Assembly: GCF_000330885.1 (NCBI RefSeq)
Contig: NC_020059.1
Span: forward strand, 1,725,001-1,789,000
Length of the DNA: 64,000 nucleotides
DNA from: Rhizobium tropici CIAT 899
GTDB lineage: Bacteria > Pseudomonadota > Alphaproteobacteria > Rhizobiales > Rhizobiaceae
Direction of reading: 5' to 3'
In this document: in pieces, positions 9,319 through 19,997 of the stretch
Position numbering within the stretch: the stretch's first letter is position 1
Layout of the letters: each line of letters starts with the position of its first letter
Position numbers and translations under genes: made by a program
The notes under the pieces: model-generated
Told to the model about the DNA's origin: nothing
The model's input: the letters and a program-made list of their open reading frames with translations, nothing else
Database searches by the model: none

Positions 9319-10154
9319 GCACAAATTCCGAAGTCACCGTCGGCGAGGGTGCCTCCAAGGTCCTTTTTTCCAATACTGCAAAGCTGTCCCTGATCGCCGG
9401 CCCCTGTCAGATGGAAAGCCGCGATCATGCCTTTATGATTGCCGGCGTGCTGAAGGAACTCTGCGGCAAGCTCGGCATCGGCCTTGTTTACAAGTCGTCC
9501 TTCGACAAGGCGAACCGCACATCGCTGTTGGGCAAGCGCGGCATCGGGCTGGAAAAGGCGCTGGAAGTCTTTGAAGACCTGAAGAAGGAATATGGCTTCC
9601 CGGTCCTGACCGACATCCACACGGAAGAGCAGTGCGCCATCGTTTCCAAGACGGTCGATATCCTGCAGATCCCGGCTTTCCTGTCGCGCCAGACAGACCT
9701 TTTGGTTGCCGCTGCCAAGACCGGCCGCGTGGTCAACGTCAAGAAAGGCCAGTTCCTGGCGCCATGGGATATGAAGAACGTGCTTGCCAAGCTGAACGAA
9801 AGCGGCAATCCGAATATTCTTCTTTGCGAGCGCGGCGCCTCCTTTGGCTATAATACCCTTGTTTCCGACATGCGCTCGCTGCCGATCATGGCGGCGATGG
9901 GCGCGCCCGTCATCTTCGACGCGACGCATTCCGTGCAGCAGCCGGGCGGGCAGGGCGGTTCGACCGGCGGCGATCGCCGGTTCGTCGAGACGCTGGCGCG
10001 CGCCGCCGTTGCCGTCGGTGTCGCAGGCGTTTTTGTCGAGACGCATGAGGACCCGGACAATGCACCGTCCGACGGCCCGAACATGGTCTATCTGAAGGAT
10101 ATGCCGAGGCTTCTGGAGAAGCTGCTGGCCTTCGACGCCATCGCCAAGGCCTGA
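9315..10154 (+). CDS. kdsA: 3-deoxy-8-phosphooctulonate synthase
   Basis: KdsA condenses arabinose-5-phosphate with phosphoenolpyruvate to give Kdo-8-phosphate, the precursor of the inner core sugar of lipopolysaccharide. The 279-residue length fits. The N-terminal motif reads AGPCQMES with Cys31, where E. coli KdsA has Asn26. A cysteine here is the mark of the metal-dependent (class II, Aquifex-like) enzymes. Other conserved parts include the [11 protein letters not shown] loop near residue 60 and [12 protein letters not shown] near 205. It starts inside the stop of the VOC gene, and eno follows after 148 bases. Confidence 0.97.
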   Translation: MSTNSEVTVGEGASKVLFSNTAKLSLIAGPCQMESRDHAFMIAGVLKELCGKLGIGLVYKSSFDKANRTSLLGKRGIGLEKALEVFEDLKKEYGFPVLTDIHTEEQCAIVSKTVDILQIPAFLSRQTDLLVAAAKTGRVVNVKKGQFLAPWDMKNVLAKLNESGNPNILLCERGASFGYNTLVSDMRSLPIMAAMGAPVIFDATHSVQQPGGQGGSTGGDRRFVETLARAAVAVGVAGVFVETHEDPDNAPSDGPNMVYLKDMPRLLEKLLAFDAIAKA

Positions 10155-10281
10155 AACATAGCCGGCATTCAACAGGCTGACATGAACTTGCGTTACGGGC
10201 CTGCAGGAGTGCCAAATCGCGGCGCGGATCGCCATTGAAATTTCCGCGCCTTCGATTAAGACGATTTAAATCGATTTATAA

Positions 10282-11577
<1,296 letters not shown>

Positions 11578-11590
11578 TATCTGATTGGTC

Positions 11591-11606
11591 GGATCCATCT
11601 GGATCC
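11591..11606. repeat. short inverted repeat after eno
   Basis: Six-base arms GGATCC, extended by flanking A/T to GGATCCA and TGGATCC, between the eno stop and its terminator. Function unknown; possibly part of the 3' RNA structure. Confidence 0.4.
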
Positions 11607-11631
11607 GCGGCCAGATTGTTCGCTTGGATCG

Positions 11632-11658
11632 AACCGCGCCTTCGGGCGCGGTTTTTTG
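11632..11658 (+). terminator. intrinsic terminator of eno
   Basis: A 9-bp stem, AACCGCGCC at 11632-11640 with GGCGCGGTT at 11645-11653, a TTCG tetraloop and a T-run after the stem. Confidence 0.93.
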
Positions 11659-11796
11659 TTGACCCTGGCAGTTAGAGTCAACGGACGGTTAATCTCTGCC
11701 GGTTATCTTGGCTCCAGGTATTTGATTTCATATGATCTTGTTTGGGCCGAATGGGCTTTGAGGAGATCGCGTAAAGCTAGAGCGTGACGAGCGAGT

Positions 11797-12108
11797 ATGT
11801 GGACAAAGTATCATAAGAAGAGAAGGTTCGGCCGTCTCATCCTTCCCGCCATCACCATCGCTTTTGTGAGCTACTTCGGTTATCATTGCATTCATGGCGA
11901 TTACGGCCTGAAGGCGACTGAGGTTTTCGAGCAGCGCCGCGTCGACCGTGCAAAAGAGCTGGCTGATCTTGTCGCCAGGCGCGAGCACCTTGAAAAGGAG
12001 GTTGCGCTGTTGAGCGATGGCTCTCTGGATAAGGATATGCTCGATCAATATGCGCGCTACCAGTTGACCTATTCCAAGGCGAACGAGATCGTCATCTTCA
12101 ATAAATAG
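11797..12108 (+). CDS. FtsB/DivIC-family septum formation initiator
   Basis: A 103-residue bitopic membrane protein: a short basic cytoplasmic N-terminus (KYHKKRRFGR), one membrane span at about residues 13-31, then a periplasmic coiled coil (about 38-78). This is the layout of FtsB/DivIC, which joins FtsL and FtsQ to recruit and activate the division synthase FtsWI. The family is weakly conserved, so the assignment rests on size, topology and a location between eno and pdhA that is common in rhizobia. The ATG follows a GAGCGAG-type site and is the only plausible start. Confidence 0.8.
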   Translation: MWTKYHKKRRFGRLILPAITIAFVSYFGYHCIHGDYGLKATEVFEQRRVDRAKELADLVARREHLEKEVALLSDGSLDKDMLDQYARYQLTYSKANEIVIFNK

Positions 12109-12111
12109 CCA

Positions 12112-12136
12112 CAATTAACTGAATTCCGGTTAATTG
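12112..12136. promoter_or_regulatory. inverted repeat upstream of pdhA
   Basis: Perfect 8-bp arms CAATTAAC (12112-12119) and GTTAATTG (12129-12136) around a 9-base spacer, in the AT-rich gap between the ftsB-like gene and pdhA, 129 bases before the pdhA start. The shape fits a dimeric regulator site or a weak terminator; no regulator can be named. Confidence 0.4.
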
Positions 12137-12264
12137 CATTTTTATGATTTATATCAATAACTTGCAGTGAATATGAGCCATGCAATTATAGCATTGCTGT
12201 GGCGGACAATCTTCCCTATGTTACGCCTCACCAAAAACGAGGCTACTCACACAGGGAGGGTTGA

Positions 12265-13308
12265 ATGGCGCCGCGAAAGAACGCGACCGTTTCCAGCCGT
12301 AAAACAGCATCAAGGCCAGCCAAGGAAACCAATGGCGGCCCGATCGCAGATTTCGATCGTGATGCGGAGCTCAAGGCTTATCGTGAGATGCTCCTGATCC
12401 GCCGCTTCGAAGAGAAGGCCGGCCAGCTTTACGGCATGGGCTTCATCGGCGGCTTCTGTCACCTTTATATCGGCCAGGAAGCAGTCGTCGTCGGCATGCA
12501 GCTGGCGCTGAAGGATGGCGACCAGGTCATTACCGGCTATCGCGACCATGGCCATATGCTGGCGACCGGCATGAGCGCGCGCGGCGTCATGGCCGAGCTC
12601 ACCGGACGCCAGGGCGGCTATTCCCGAGGGAAGGGCGGCTCCATGCACATGTTCTCCAAGGAAAAGAACTTCTACGGCGGCCATGGCATCGTCGGCGCCC
12701 AGGTTTCGCTCGGCACCGGCCTTGGCTTTGCCAACTGGTATCGCGGCAATGACAATGTCAGCGTTGCCTATTTCGGCGACGGTGCTGCCAACCAGGGGCA
12801 GGTCTACGAAAGCTTCAACATGGCGCAGCTCTGGAAGCTGCCGGTTATCTTCGTGATCGAAAACAACCGCTACGCCATGGGCACCTCGACGGCTCGCGCC
12901 ACCGCGCAGGCCGATTTCTCCAAGCGTGGCGCCTCCTTCGGCATTCCCGGTATTCAGGTCGACGGTATGGACGTCCGCGCCGTCAAGGCTGCGGCTGACG
13001 AAGCCGTTGCGCATTGCCGCTCCGGCAAGGGCCCGATCATCCTGGAAATGCTGACCTACCGCTACCGTGGTCACTCCATGTCCGACCCGGCGAAGTACCG
13101 TTCCAAGGACGAAGTGCAGAAAATGCGCTCCGAGCACGACCCGATCGAGCAGGTCCGTATTCGCTTGCTCGAAAAGGGCTGGGCGACCGAGGACGATCTG
13201 AAGGATATCGACAAGGATGTCCGCGATATCGTCGCAGACAGCGCCGATTTCGCCCAGAACGATCCGGAGCCGGATGCATCCGAGCTCTACACCGACATTC
13301 TGCTCTAA
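12265..13308 (+). CDS. pdhA: pyruvate dehydrogenase E1 component, alpha subunit
   Basis: PdhA pairs with PdhB as the thiamine-diphosphate E1 enzyme that decarboxylates pyruvate and passes the acetyl group to lipoyl-PdhC. The 347-residue protein carries the ThDP motif from GDGAANQG to ENN (about residues 170-200) and the conserved substrate-binding YRDHGHML and KGGSMHMF segments. A lysine- and alanine-rich leader of about 30 residues precedes the core. A GGGAGG ribosome site lies just before ATG 12265. It is first in a pdhA-pdhB-pdhC operon with 16 and 15 bases between genes. Confidence 0.97.
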   Translation: MAPRKNATVSSRKTASRPAKETNGGPIADFDRDAELKAYREMLLIRRFEEKAGQLYGMGFIGGFCHLYIGQEAVVVGMQLALKDGDQVITGYRDHGHMLATGMSARGVMAELTGRQGGYSRGKGGSMHMFSKEKNFYGGHGIVGAQVSLGTGLGFANWYRGNDNVSVAYFGDGAANQGQVYESFNMAQLWKLPVIFVIENNRYAMGTSTARATAQADFSKRGASFGIPGIQVDGMDVRAVKAAADEAVAHCRSGKGPIILEMLTYRYRGHSMSDPAKYRSKDEVQKMRSEHDPIEQVRIRLLEKGWATEDDLKDIDKDVRDIVADSADFAQNDPEPDASELYTDILL

Positions 13309-13324
13309 ATCGGGGAGGGACACT

Positions 13325-14707
13325 ATGCCCATCGACATTCTCATGCCCGCCCTTTCTCCGACTATGGAAGAGGGTACCCTTTCGAAATGGCTCAAGAAGG
13401 AAGGCGACAAGGTCGTTTCCGGTGACGTCATTGCCGAAATCGAAACCGACAAGGCTACCATGGAAGTGGAAGCCGTCGACGAAGGCACGATCGGCAAGCT
13501 GCTGATCGACGCCGGCACCGAAGGCGTCAAGGTCAACACCAAGATCGCCATCCTCCTGCAGGACGGCGAATCCGCAGACGCTATTTCGTCCGCAAAGGCT
13601 GCACCTGCTGCCGAGCCGGCAAAGACCGAAGCTCCTGCCGCCGCTCCGGCGCCGGTCGCTGCACCGGTCCCGGCCCAGCCAAAGGCTGCCGCTCCTGCCG
13701 ATCCGGAAATTCCAGCTGGCACGGAACTGGTATCGATGACGGTGCGTGAAGCGCTGCGCGACGCCATGGCCGAAGAAATGCGCGCCAACCCGGACGTCTT
13801 CGTCATGGGTGAAGAAGTTGCCGAATATCAGGGCGCCTACAAGGTGACCCAAGGCCTGCTGCAGGAGTTCGGCGCACGTCGCGTCATCGACACCCCGATC
13901 ACCGAGCACGGCTTTGCCGGTATCGGCGTCGGCGCTGCGATGGCGGGTCTTCGCCCGATCGTCGAGTTCATGACCTTCAACTTCGCCATGCAGGCGATCG
14001 ACCAGATCATCAACTCCGCTGCCAAGACGCTCTACATGTCCGGCGGCCAGATGGGCGCTCCGATCGTGTTCCGCGGCCCGAACGGCGCTGCTGCCCGCGT
14101 CGGCGCTCAGCACAGCCAGGACTATGCCGCCTGGTACAGCCACATTCCGGGCCTTAAGGTCGTCATGCCCTACACGGCAGCCGACGCCAAGGGCCTGCTC
14201 AAGGCTGCGATCCGCGATCCGAACCCGGTCATTTTCCTTGAGAACGAAATCCTCTACGGTCAGCATTTCGATGTGCCGAAGCTCGATAACTTCGTTCTGC
14301 CGATCGGTAAGGCCCGCATTCATCGTCCGGGCAAGGACGTGACGGTCGTCTCCTTCGGCATCGGCATGACCTATGCCACGAAGGCCGTCGCCGAGCTGGA
14401 AGCCCAGGGCATCGATGTCGAACTCATCGACCTGCGCACCATCCGCCCGATGGATCTTCCGACCATCATCGAATCGGTCAAGAAGACCGGCCGCCTGGTC
14501 ACCGTCGAGGAAGGCTATCCGCAGTCCTCCGTCGGCACGGAAATCGCCACGCGCGTCATGCAGCAGGCCTTCGATTATCTCGATGCGCCGATCCTGACGA
14601 TCGCCGGCAAGGACGTACCCATGCCATACGCCGCCAACCTCGAAAAGCTGGCGCTCCCGAGCGTTGCCGAAGTGGTCGATGCGGTGAAGGCCGTTTGCTA
14701 CAAGTAA
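13325..14707 (+). CDS. pdhB: pyruvate dehydrogenase E1 component, beta subunit with N-terminal lipoyl domain
   Basis: The beta half of E1 (460 residues). Residues 1-80 form a complete lipoyl domain with the lysine motif ETDKATME; an Ala/Pro-rich linker (about 90-130) leads to the E1-beta catalytic region starting near [16 protein letters not shown]. Lipoylated E1-beta is known in several alphaproteobacteria and in neighbouring groups. The lipoyl domain is highly similar to the one at the start of pdhC. ATG 13325 follows GGGAGGG at 13313-13319 by 5 bases; an in-frame ATG at 13217 lies inside pdhA and is rejected. Confidence 0.97.
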   Translation: MPIDILMPALSPTMEEGTLSKWLKKEGDKVVSGDVIAEIETDKATMEVEAVDEGTIGKLLIDAGTEGVKVNTKIAILLQDGESADAISSAKAAPAAEPAKTEAPAAAPAPVAAPVPAQPKAAAPADPEIPAGTELVSMTVREALRDAMAEEMRANPDVFVMGEEVAEYQGAYKVTQGLLQEFGARRVIDTPITEHGFAGIGVGAAMAGLRPIVEFMTFNFAMQAIDQIINSAAKTLYMSGGQMGAPIVFRGPNGAAARVGAQHSQDYAAWYSHIPGLKVVMPYTAADAKGLLKAAIRDPNPVIFLENEILYGQHFDVPKLDNFVLPIGKARIHRPGKDVTVVSFGIGMTYATKAVAELEAQGIDVELIDLRTIRPMDLPTIIESVKKTGRLVTVEEGYPQSSVGTEIATRVMQQAFDYLDAPILTIAGKDVPMPYAANLEKLALPSVAEVVDAVKAVCYK

Positions 14708-14722
14708 GGGGAGGGCTCATCG

Positions 14723-16078
14723 ATGCCTATCAACATCACTATGCCTGCCCTCTCGCCGACCATGGAAGAGGGTAACCTCGCCAAGTGGCTGGTCAAGGAA
14801 GGCGACAAGATCAAGTCCGGCGATGTCATCGCCGAGATCGAGACTGACAAGGCAACGATGGAAGTCGAGGCTGTCGATGAGGGCACGGTCGCCAAGATCG
14901 TCGTTCCCGCCGGCACTGAAGGCGTGAAGGTCAATGCCCTGATCGCCGTGATCGCTGCCGATGGCGAGGATGTCGCTGCTGCAGCATCAGGCGCTGGTGC
15001 CGCTGCTGCTCCGGCAGCCAAGGAAGCTCCGAAGGCGGAAGCAGCCCCTGCGGCCGCTCCGGCAAGCATTGCGGCTCCTGCCGCAGCAGCCCCGGCTCCG
15101 GCTGCATCGGCTCCTGCCGCAAACGACGGTCATCGCACCTTTGCTTCGCCGCTCGCACGCCGTCTTGCCAAGGAAGCCGGCATCGATGTGACTGCAGTCT
15201 CCGGCACCGGCCCGCATGGCCGCGTGGTCAAGAAGGATATCGAAGCTGCCGTTTCCGGCGGCACCGCCAAGGCCGCTCCTGCAGCAGCACCGGCTGCACA
15301 GCCGGCCGCGGCTGCTGCTCCGGCCGCTGCGAAGGGCATGTCCGACGACGCCGTGCTCAAGCTGTTCGAGCAGGGTTCCTACGAGCTCGTGCCGCATGAC
15401 GGCATGCGCAAGACGATTGCAAAGCGCCTGCAGGAATCCAAGCAGACGATCCCGCACTTCTACGTTTCGGTCGATTGCGAACTCGACGCGCTGCTGGCGC
15501 TCCGCACGCAGCTCAACGATTCCGCTCCGAAGTCGAAGGACGGCGTCCCGGCCTACAAGCTCTCGGTCAATGACATGGTCATCAAGGCCCTGGCGCTGGC
15601 ATTGCGCGATGTTCCGGATGCCAATGTCTCCTGGACCGACAGCGCCATGGTCAAGCACAAGCATGCCGATGTCGGCGTCGCCGTCTCCATTCCGGGCGGC
15701 CTGATTACCCCGATCATCCGCAGCGCCGAGCAGAAGACGCTCTCCACCATCTCCAACGAGATGAAGGACTACGGCAAGCGCGCCAAGGAGCGCAAGCTGA
15801 AGCCCGAGGAGTATCAGGGCGGCACCACCGCAGTGTCGAACATGGGCATGATGGGCGTGAAGAACTTCGCCGCCGTCGTCAACCCGCCGCATGCGACCAT
15901 CCTGGCCGTCGGCGCGGGCGAGCAGCGCGTCATCGTCAAGAAGGGCGAAATGGTGATTGCCAACGTGATGACCGTCACGCTGTCGACCGACCACCGCGCC
16001 GTCGACGGTGCGCTCGGCGCCGAGCTCCTGGCAGCCTTCAAGGGCTACATCGAAAATCCGATGGGGATGCTCGTCTGA
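14723..16078 (+). CDS. pdhC: dihydrolipoamide acetyltransferase (E2 of pyruvate dehydrogenase)
   Basis: The E2 core moves the acetyl group to CoA and holds the complex together. The 451 residues comprise one lipoyl domain (1-80, ETDKATME), an Ala/Pro linker, a peripheral subunit-binding domain (about 135-170, [14 protein letters not shown]), a second linker and the acetyltransferase domain (about 215-451) with the active-site DHRAVDGA. It is 15 bases behind pdhB with a GGGGAGGG ribosome site. A palindromic repeat follows, then the GDSL gene and lpdA, the E3 subunit. Confidence 0.98.
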   Translation: MPINITMPALSPTMEEGNLAKWLVKEGDKIKSGDVIAEIETDKATMEVEAVDEGTVAKIVVPAGTEGVKVNALIAVIAADGEDVAAAASGAGAAAAPAAKEAPKAEAAPAAAPASIAAPAAAAPAPAASAPAANDGHRTFASPLARRLAKEAGIDVTAVSGTGPHGRVVKKDIEAAVSGGTAKAAPAAAPAAQPAAAAAPAAAKGMSDDAVLKLFEQGSYELVPHDGMRKTIAKRLQESKQTIPHFYVSVDCELDALLALRTQLNDSAPKSKDGVPAYKLSVNDMVIKALALALRDVPDANVSWTDSAMVKHKHADVGVAVSIPGGLITPIIRSAEQKTLSTISNEMKDYGKRAKERKLKPEEYQGGTTAVSNMGMMGVKNFAAVVNPPHATILAVGAGEQRVIVKKGEMVIANVMTVTLSTDHRAVDGALGAELLAAFKGYIENPMGMLV

Positions 16079-16080
16079 GC

Positions 16081-16133
16081 CTAGAGCCGGATGATTTTAG
16101 GTCGAATCGACCTAAAATTTGAATCCGCTCTAG
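16081..16133. repeat. palindromic intergenic repeat, unit 1
   Basis: An inner 12-bp perfect palindrome, ATTTTAGGTCGA at 16094-16105 with its complement at 16107-16118, sits inside an imperfect outer palindrome (CTAGAGCCGGAT with ATCCGCTCTAG). It resembles the palindromic elements that recur between genes in Rhizobium chromosomes; copy number elsewhere cannot be seen here. Confidence 0.7.
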
Positions 16134-16145
16134 AAACAAATAGGT

Positions 16146-16195
16146 AGAGCGTGATGTCGCCCGAAAACCGCTTACACTTTTCGGCATCACGCTCT
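16146..16195. repeat. palindromic intergenic repeat, unit 2
   Basis: An 11-bp outer stem, AGAGCGTGATG at 16146-16156 with its complement at 16185-16195, and an inner 7-bp stem, CCGAAAA at 16161-16167 with TTTTCGG at 16178-16184. I recognise this as a common rhizobial intergenic repeat. Together with unit 1 it fills the gap between pdhC and the GDSL gene and may act as an mRNA stabiliser or partial terminator. Confidence 0.75.
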
Positions 16196-16216
16196 GGTCG
16201 CAACACGGAGGCATGA

Positions 16217-16858
16217 ATGACCAAGACTGTTCTGTGTTACGGCGACTCGCTGACATGGGGCTACAGTGCCGAAACGGTCGGCCGTCATGCCTATGAAGAT
16301 CGGTGGCCGAGCGTGCTGCAAAGGGCGCTCGGCGATCAGGTCCGTGTGATTCCTGAGGGATTGAACGGCCGGACGACAGCCTTCGACGATCATCTCGCCG
16401 ATTGCGACCGCAACGGCGCGAGGATCCTGCCGACGATCCTGCAGAGCCACAATCCCCTTGATCTCGTCATCATCATGCTCGGCACCAACGATATGAAGCC
16501 CGTCGTCGCCGGTTCGGCCTTTGCCGCTCTGCAGGGCATCAGCCGCCTGGTCCAGCTGGTACGCAATCATGCCTGGGGGTTCGACTACGAGGTGCCCGAT
16601 ATCCTCATCGTCGCCCCGCCGGCAATCACCGAGACCGCCAATGCCGCCTTTGCGGCAAGCTTTCTTGGTGCAGTCAAGGAATCGAGCAAGCTGCCGACGC
16701 TCTATAGCGATCTGGCGGACGAACTCGGATGCGGCTTCTTCGACGCTAACACGGTCGCTGTGACCACGCCGCTCGATGGCGTTCATCTCGATGCGGAAAA
16801 CACCCGAGCGCTCGGTCGCGGCCTCGAGCCGATCGTGCGGATGATGCTCGGTCTCTGA
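16217..16858 (+). CDS. SGNH/GDSL hydrolase (arylesterase-like)
   Basis: A 213-residue esterase-fold protein. The GDSL block is CYGDSLTWG with nucleophile Ser11; block III is GTND near residue 94 and the catalytic Asp-His pair is in DGVHLD near residue 190. There is no signal peptide, so it is cytoplasmic. The closest known type is the rhizobial arylesterase/acyl-hydrolase group; the natural substrate is unknown. It lies between pdhC and lpdA on the same strand, 52 bases before lpdA, and probably rides with the pyruvate dehydrogenase genes. Confidence 0.9.
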   Translation: MTKTVLCYGDSLTWGYSAETVGRHAYEDRWPSVLQRALGDQVRVIPEGLNGRTTAFDDHLADCDRNGARILPTILQSHNPLDLVIIMLGTNDMKPVVAGSAFAALQGISRLVQLVRNHAWGFDYEVPDILIVAPPAITETANAAFAASFLGAVKESSKLPTLYSDLADELGCGFFDANTVAVTTPLDGVHLDAENTRALGRGLEPIVRMMLGL

Positions 16859-16910
16859 TAGATTCAAGGCGCCGGCTCCGATCCGCCGCCAGCAATAAGG
16901 CAGGAAACAC

Positions 16911-18356
16911 ATGGCTGAGAATTACGACGTCATTATCATCGGCTCCGGTCCGGGCGGTTATATCGCCGCCGTGCGTGCCGGGCAGCTTGGCCTGAAGACC
17001 GCGATCGTCGAGCGCGAGCACCTGGGCGGCATCTGCCTCAACTGGGGCTGCATTCCGACGAAAGCGCTGCTCCGTTCCGCTGAAATCCTCGATCATTCCA
17101 ACCATCTGAAGGACTACGGCCTCGTTCTCGAAGGCAAGGTCAGCGCGGATGTGAAGGCCGTCGTTGCCCGCTCGCGCGGCGTCTCCGCTCGTCTGAACCA
17201 GGGCGTCGGTTTCCTGATGAAGAAGAACAAGGTCGACGTGATTTGGGGTGAGGCGAAAATTACGAAGCCTGGCGAGATCGTCGTCAGCAAGTCGACCAAG
17301 CCGGTCGTCGAGCCGCAGCATCCGGTGCCGAAGAACGTCAAGGGCGAGGGCACCTACACCGCCAAGCACATCATTGTCGCGACCGGCGCCCGTCCGCGCG
17401 CTCTGCCCGGCATCGAGCCGGACGGCAAGCTGATCTGGACCTATTTCGAAGCGCTGAAGCCGGATTTCCTGCCGAAGTCGCTGCTCGTCATGGGCTCAGG
17501 CGCCATCGGCATTGAATTTGCAAGCTTCTATCGCTCGATGGGCGTTGACGTTACCGTCGTCGAAGTCATGCCGACCATCATGCCGGTCGAAGACGCCGAA
17601 ATCTCCGGCATTGCCCGCAAGCAGCTCGAAAAGCGCGGCCTGAAGATCTTCACCAAGGCGAAGGTCACGAAGGTCGACAAGGCTGCCAACAGCATCACCG
17701 CCCATGTCGAAACCGAAGACGGTAAGGTTCAGCAGATCGTTGCCGACCGCATGATCTCGGCCGTCGGCGTCCAGGGCAATATCGAGAACCTCGGCCTCGA
17801 GGCGCTCGGCGTAAAGACCGACCGCGGCTGTGTCGTCATCGACGGCTACGGCAAGACCAATGTTCCCGGCATCTATGCGATCGGCGACGTTGCCGGCCCG
17901 CCGATGCTCGCTCACAAGGCCGAGCACGAAGGCGTCGTCTGCGTCGAGAAGATCGCCGGCCTGCCCAACGTTCATCCGACCGACAAGAGCAAGGTTCCGG
18001 GCTGCACCTATTGCCAGCCGCAGGTTGCTTCCGTCGGCCTCACGGAGGCCAAGGCCAAGGAACTCGGCCGCGATATCCGCGTCGGCCGCTTCTCCTTCGT
18101 TGCCAACGGTAAGGCGATCGCGCTTGGCGAAGATCAGGGCCTCTGCAAGGTCATCTTCGACAAGAAGACCGGCGAGCTTCTAGGCGCGCACATGGTTGGC
18201 GCCGAAGTGACCGAGCTCATCCAGGGTTTCGTCGTCGCCATGAACCTGGAGACGACCGAAGAAGAGCTGATGCATACGATCTTCCCGCATCCGACCGTTT
18301 CGGAAACGATGAAGGAAGCCGTGCTGGATGCCTATGGCCGGGTGCTGAACGCTTGA
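16911..18356 (+). CDS. lpdA: dihydrolipoamide dehydrogenase (E3)
   Basis: The FAD flavoprotein that reoxidises dihydrolipoyl groups with NAD. The 481 residues show the FAD-binding GSGPGG (about 11-16), the redox-active disulfide Cys42-Cys47 in GGICLNWGCIPTK, an NAD-binding GSGAIGIE near 200, the second FAD motif AIGDVAG near 320 and the C-terminal His-Glu pair in FPHPTVSE. Its position after pdhABC marks it as the E3 of the pyruvate dehydrogenase complex. AGGAAA precedes the ATG. Confidence 0.98.
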   Translation: MAENYDVIIIGSGPGGYIAAVRAGQLGLKTAIVEREHLGGICLNWGCIPTKALLRSAEILDHSNHLKDYGLVLEGKVSADVKAVVARSRGVSARLNQGVGFLMKKNKVDVIWGEAKITKPGEIVVSKSTKPVVEPQHPVPKNVKGEGTYTAKHIIVATGARPRALPGIEPDGKLIWTYFEALKPDFLPKSLLVMGSGAIGIEFASFYRSMGVDVTVVEVMPTIMPVEDAEISGIARKQLEKRGLKIFTKAKVTKVDKAANSITAHVETEDGKVQQIVADRMISAVGVQGNIENLGLEALGVKTDRGCVVIDGYGKTNVPGIYAIGDVAGPPMLAHKAEHEGVVCVEKIAGLPNVHPTDKSKVPGCTYCQPQVASVGLTEAKAKELGRDIRVGRFSFVANGKAIALGEDQGLCKVIFDKKTGELLGAHMVGAEVTELIQGFVVAMNLETTEEELMHTIFPHPTVSETMKEAVLDAYGRVLNA

Positions 18357-18411
18357 TAATTTCCTGCCATGCCCTTTATCCAGGGGGTGGAAAACAGGAA
18401 AGGAAATCAAC

Positions 18412-18666
18412 ATGTCTATCACGGCGGAAGGTTGGATCGTCTTTCTTCTCATCGGTCTGGTCGCGGGCTTCCTCGCGAGCCTGATCGTCGGAGGCGGTGG
18501 GCTCATCGGTTGCCTGGTGAGTGGCGTGATCGGGGCTTTCGTGGGCGGTTTCCTGTTCCGTTATTTCGGGATATCGCTCGGCATTGAAAATGCGCTTGTC
18601 GTGGAGATCATCCATGCCACGGTCGGTGCGATCATCGTGGTGCTGTTGGCGAGATTGATCGTCTAG
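18412..18666 (+). CDS. GlsB/YeaQ/YmgE-family small membrane protein (copy 1)
   Basis: An 84-residue protein with three predicted membrane spans rich in Gly, Ile and Val and glycine-zipper spacing (LIVGGGGLIGCLVSG). This is the YeaQ/YmgE/transglycosylase-associated family, often general-stress induced, molecular function unknown. A AAGGAAA ribosome site precedes ATG 18412. A second member starts 30 bases after its stop, and a third lies at 41781-42038. Confidence 0.85.
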   Translation: MSITAEGWIVFLLIGLVAGFLASLIVGGGGLIGCLVSGVIGAFVGGFLFRYFGISLGIENALVVEIIHATVGAIIVVLLARLIV

Positions 18667-18695
18667 AGCATCCTGGCAATGGGAACGAGGGTTTG

Positions 18696-18944
18696 ATGGA
18701 AAGTGTCGGTTGGCTGGGTCTGATCATCATCGGCGGTCTTGCGGGCTGGCTCGCAGGCAAGCTGATGGACGCGCGCTATGGGGTCATCCTGAACATCATC
18801 CTCGGCATTGCCGGCTCGGTCGTGGCTGCAGCGCTGATGGTGGCCCTGCATGTCGGCGTGCCGGGCGGCCGGCTCGGCTTTTTCATCACCGGTTTCATCG
18901 GTGCATGCATTCTGATATTCCTCGCCAAATTCGCTCGGCGATGA
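18696..18944 (+). CDS. GlsB/YeaQ/YmgE-family small membrane protein (copy 2)
   Basis: An 82-residue paralogue with the family pattern WLGLIIIGGLAGWLAGK, then NIILGIAGSVVA and a C-terminal TGFIGACILIFLAKF span. The last segment is nearly identical to that of the copy at 41781-42038, to which it is closer than to its neighbour. ATG 18696 is 5 bases after GAGG; a TTG at 18693 is also in frame. It ends 36 bases before lipA. Confidence 0.85.
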   Translation: MESVGWLGLIIIGGLAGWLAGKLMDARYGVILNIILGIAGSVVAAALMVALHVGVPGGRLGFFITGFIGACILIFLAKFARR

Positions 18945-18980
18945 AGGGCCGCGTTTCAAGCGGCGGAAAGTAGACGTTCC

Positions 18981-19952
18981 ATGGTCACCATTCTCGACAC
19001 GATCAACCCGGACGCCAAGCGTGTGCGACACCCGGAAAAGGCGCACCGACCGGATACGGAAGTCATGCGCAAGCCGGACTGGATCCGCGTGAAGGCGCCG
19101 ACGTCGAAGGGTTATGCCGAAACCCGCTCGATCGTGAAGGAGCACAAGCTCGTCACGGTCTGCGAAGAGGCCGGCTGCCCGAATATCGGCGAGTGCTGGG
19201 ACAAGAAGCACGCCACCTTCATGATCATGGGCGAGATCTGTACGCGCGCCTGCTCCTTCTGCAACGTCGCGACCGGCAAGCCGAACGCGCTCGACATGGC
19301 CGAGCCGGAAAACGTCGCCAAGGCGGTCAAGGAGATGGGCCTCAGCCACGTCGTCATCACCTCGGTCGACCGCGACGATCTGGAAGACGGCGGCGCAGAG
19401 CATTTCGAGAAGGTGATCTGGGCGATCCGCGCCGCTTCGCCCTCGACCACGATCGAGATTCTGACGCCGGACTTCCTGAAGAAGCCGGGCGCCCTGGAGC
19501 GCGTCGTCGCTGCCAAGCCCGACGTCTTTAACCACAATCTGGAAACCGTACCCGGCAATTATCTGACGGTTCGCCCCGGTGCCCGCTATTTCCACTCCGT
19601 CCGCCTGCTGCAGCGGGTCAAGGAACTGGACCCCACCATGTTCACCAAGTCGGGCATCATGGTCGGCCTTGGCGAAGAGCGCAATGAAGTGCTGCAGCTG
19701 ATGGATGACCTGCGCACGGCGGATGTCGACTTCCTGACGATTGGCCAATATCTGCAGCCGACGCGCAAGCATCATCAGGTGATGAGCTTCGTCACGCCGG
19801 AAGAGTTCAAGTCCTACGAAACCGTGGCTTACACCAAGGGCTTCCTCATGGTCGCTTCCAGCCCGCTGACGCGCTCGTCGCATCACGCTGGCGACGATTT
19901 CGAGCGTCTGCGCGCTGCCCGCGAGAAGAAGGCTCTGCTGGCAGCGGAATAG
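18981..19952 (+). CDS. lipA: lipoyl synthase
   Basis: A radical SAM enzyme that inserts two sulfurs into protein-bound octanoyl groups to make lipoyl cofactors. Both iron-sulfur sites are complete: the auxiliary cluster Cys61, Cys66 and Cys72 ([12 protein letters not shown]) and the radical SAM cluster Cys86, Cys90 and Cys93 (CTRACSFC). The 323-residue length and the C-terminal RSSHHAG serine region fit the family. The lipoyl domains of PdhB and PdhC are encoded just upstream and are its likely substrates. Confidence 0.98.
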   Translation: MVTILDTINPDAKRVRHPEKAHRPDTEVMRKPDWIRVKAPTSKGYAETRSIVKEHKLVTVCEEAGCPNIGECWDKKHATFMIMGEICTRACSFCNVATGKPNALDMAEPENVAKAVKEMGLSHVVITSVDRDDLEDGGAEHFEKVIWAIRAASPSTTIEILTPDFLKKPGALERVVAAKPDVFNHNLETVPGNYLTVRPGARYFHSVRLLQRVKELDPTMFTKSGIMVGLGEERNEVLQLMDDLRTADVDFLTIGQYLQPTRKHHQVMSFVTPEEFKSYETVAYTKGFLMVASSPLTRSSHHAGDDFERLRAAREKKALLAAE

Positions 19953-19997
19953 GAAAAAAGTAGTCTCTTTGTCCTCAGGGGCGGCGACGCGGAGATC

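Noticed and set aside
12310..13806. Long open frame on the - strand opposite pdhA/pdhB (498 codons)
   Set aside because: Ala/Gly/Ser-rich low-complexity translation typical of the reverse strand of high-GC genes; pdhA and pdhB are certain.
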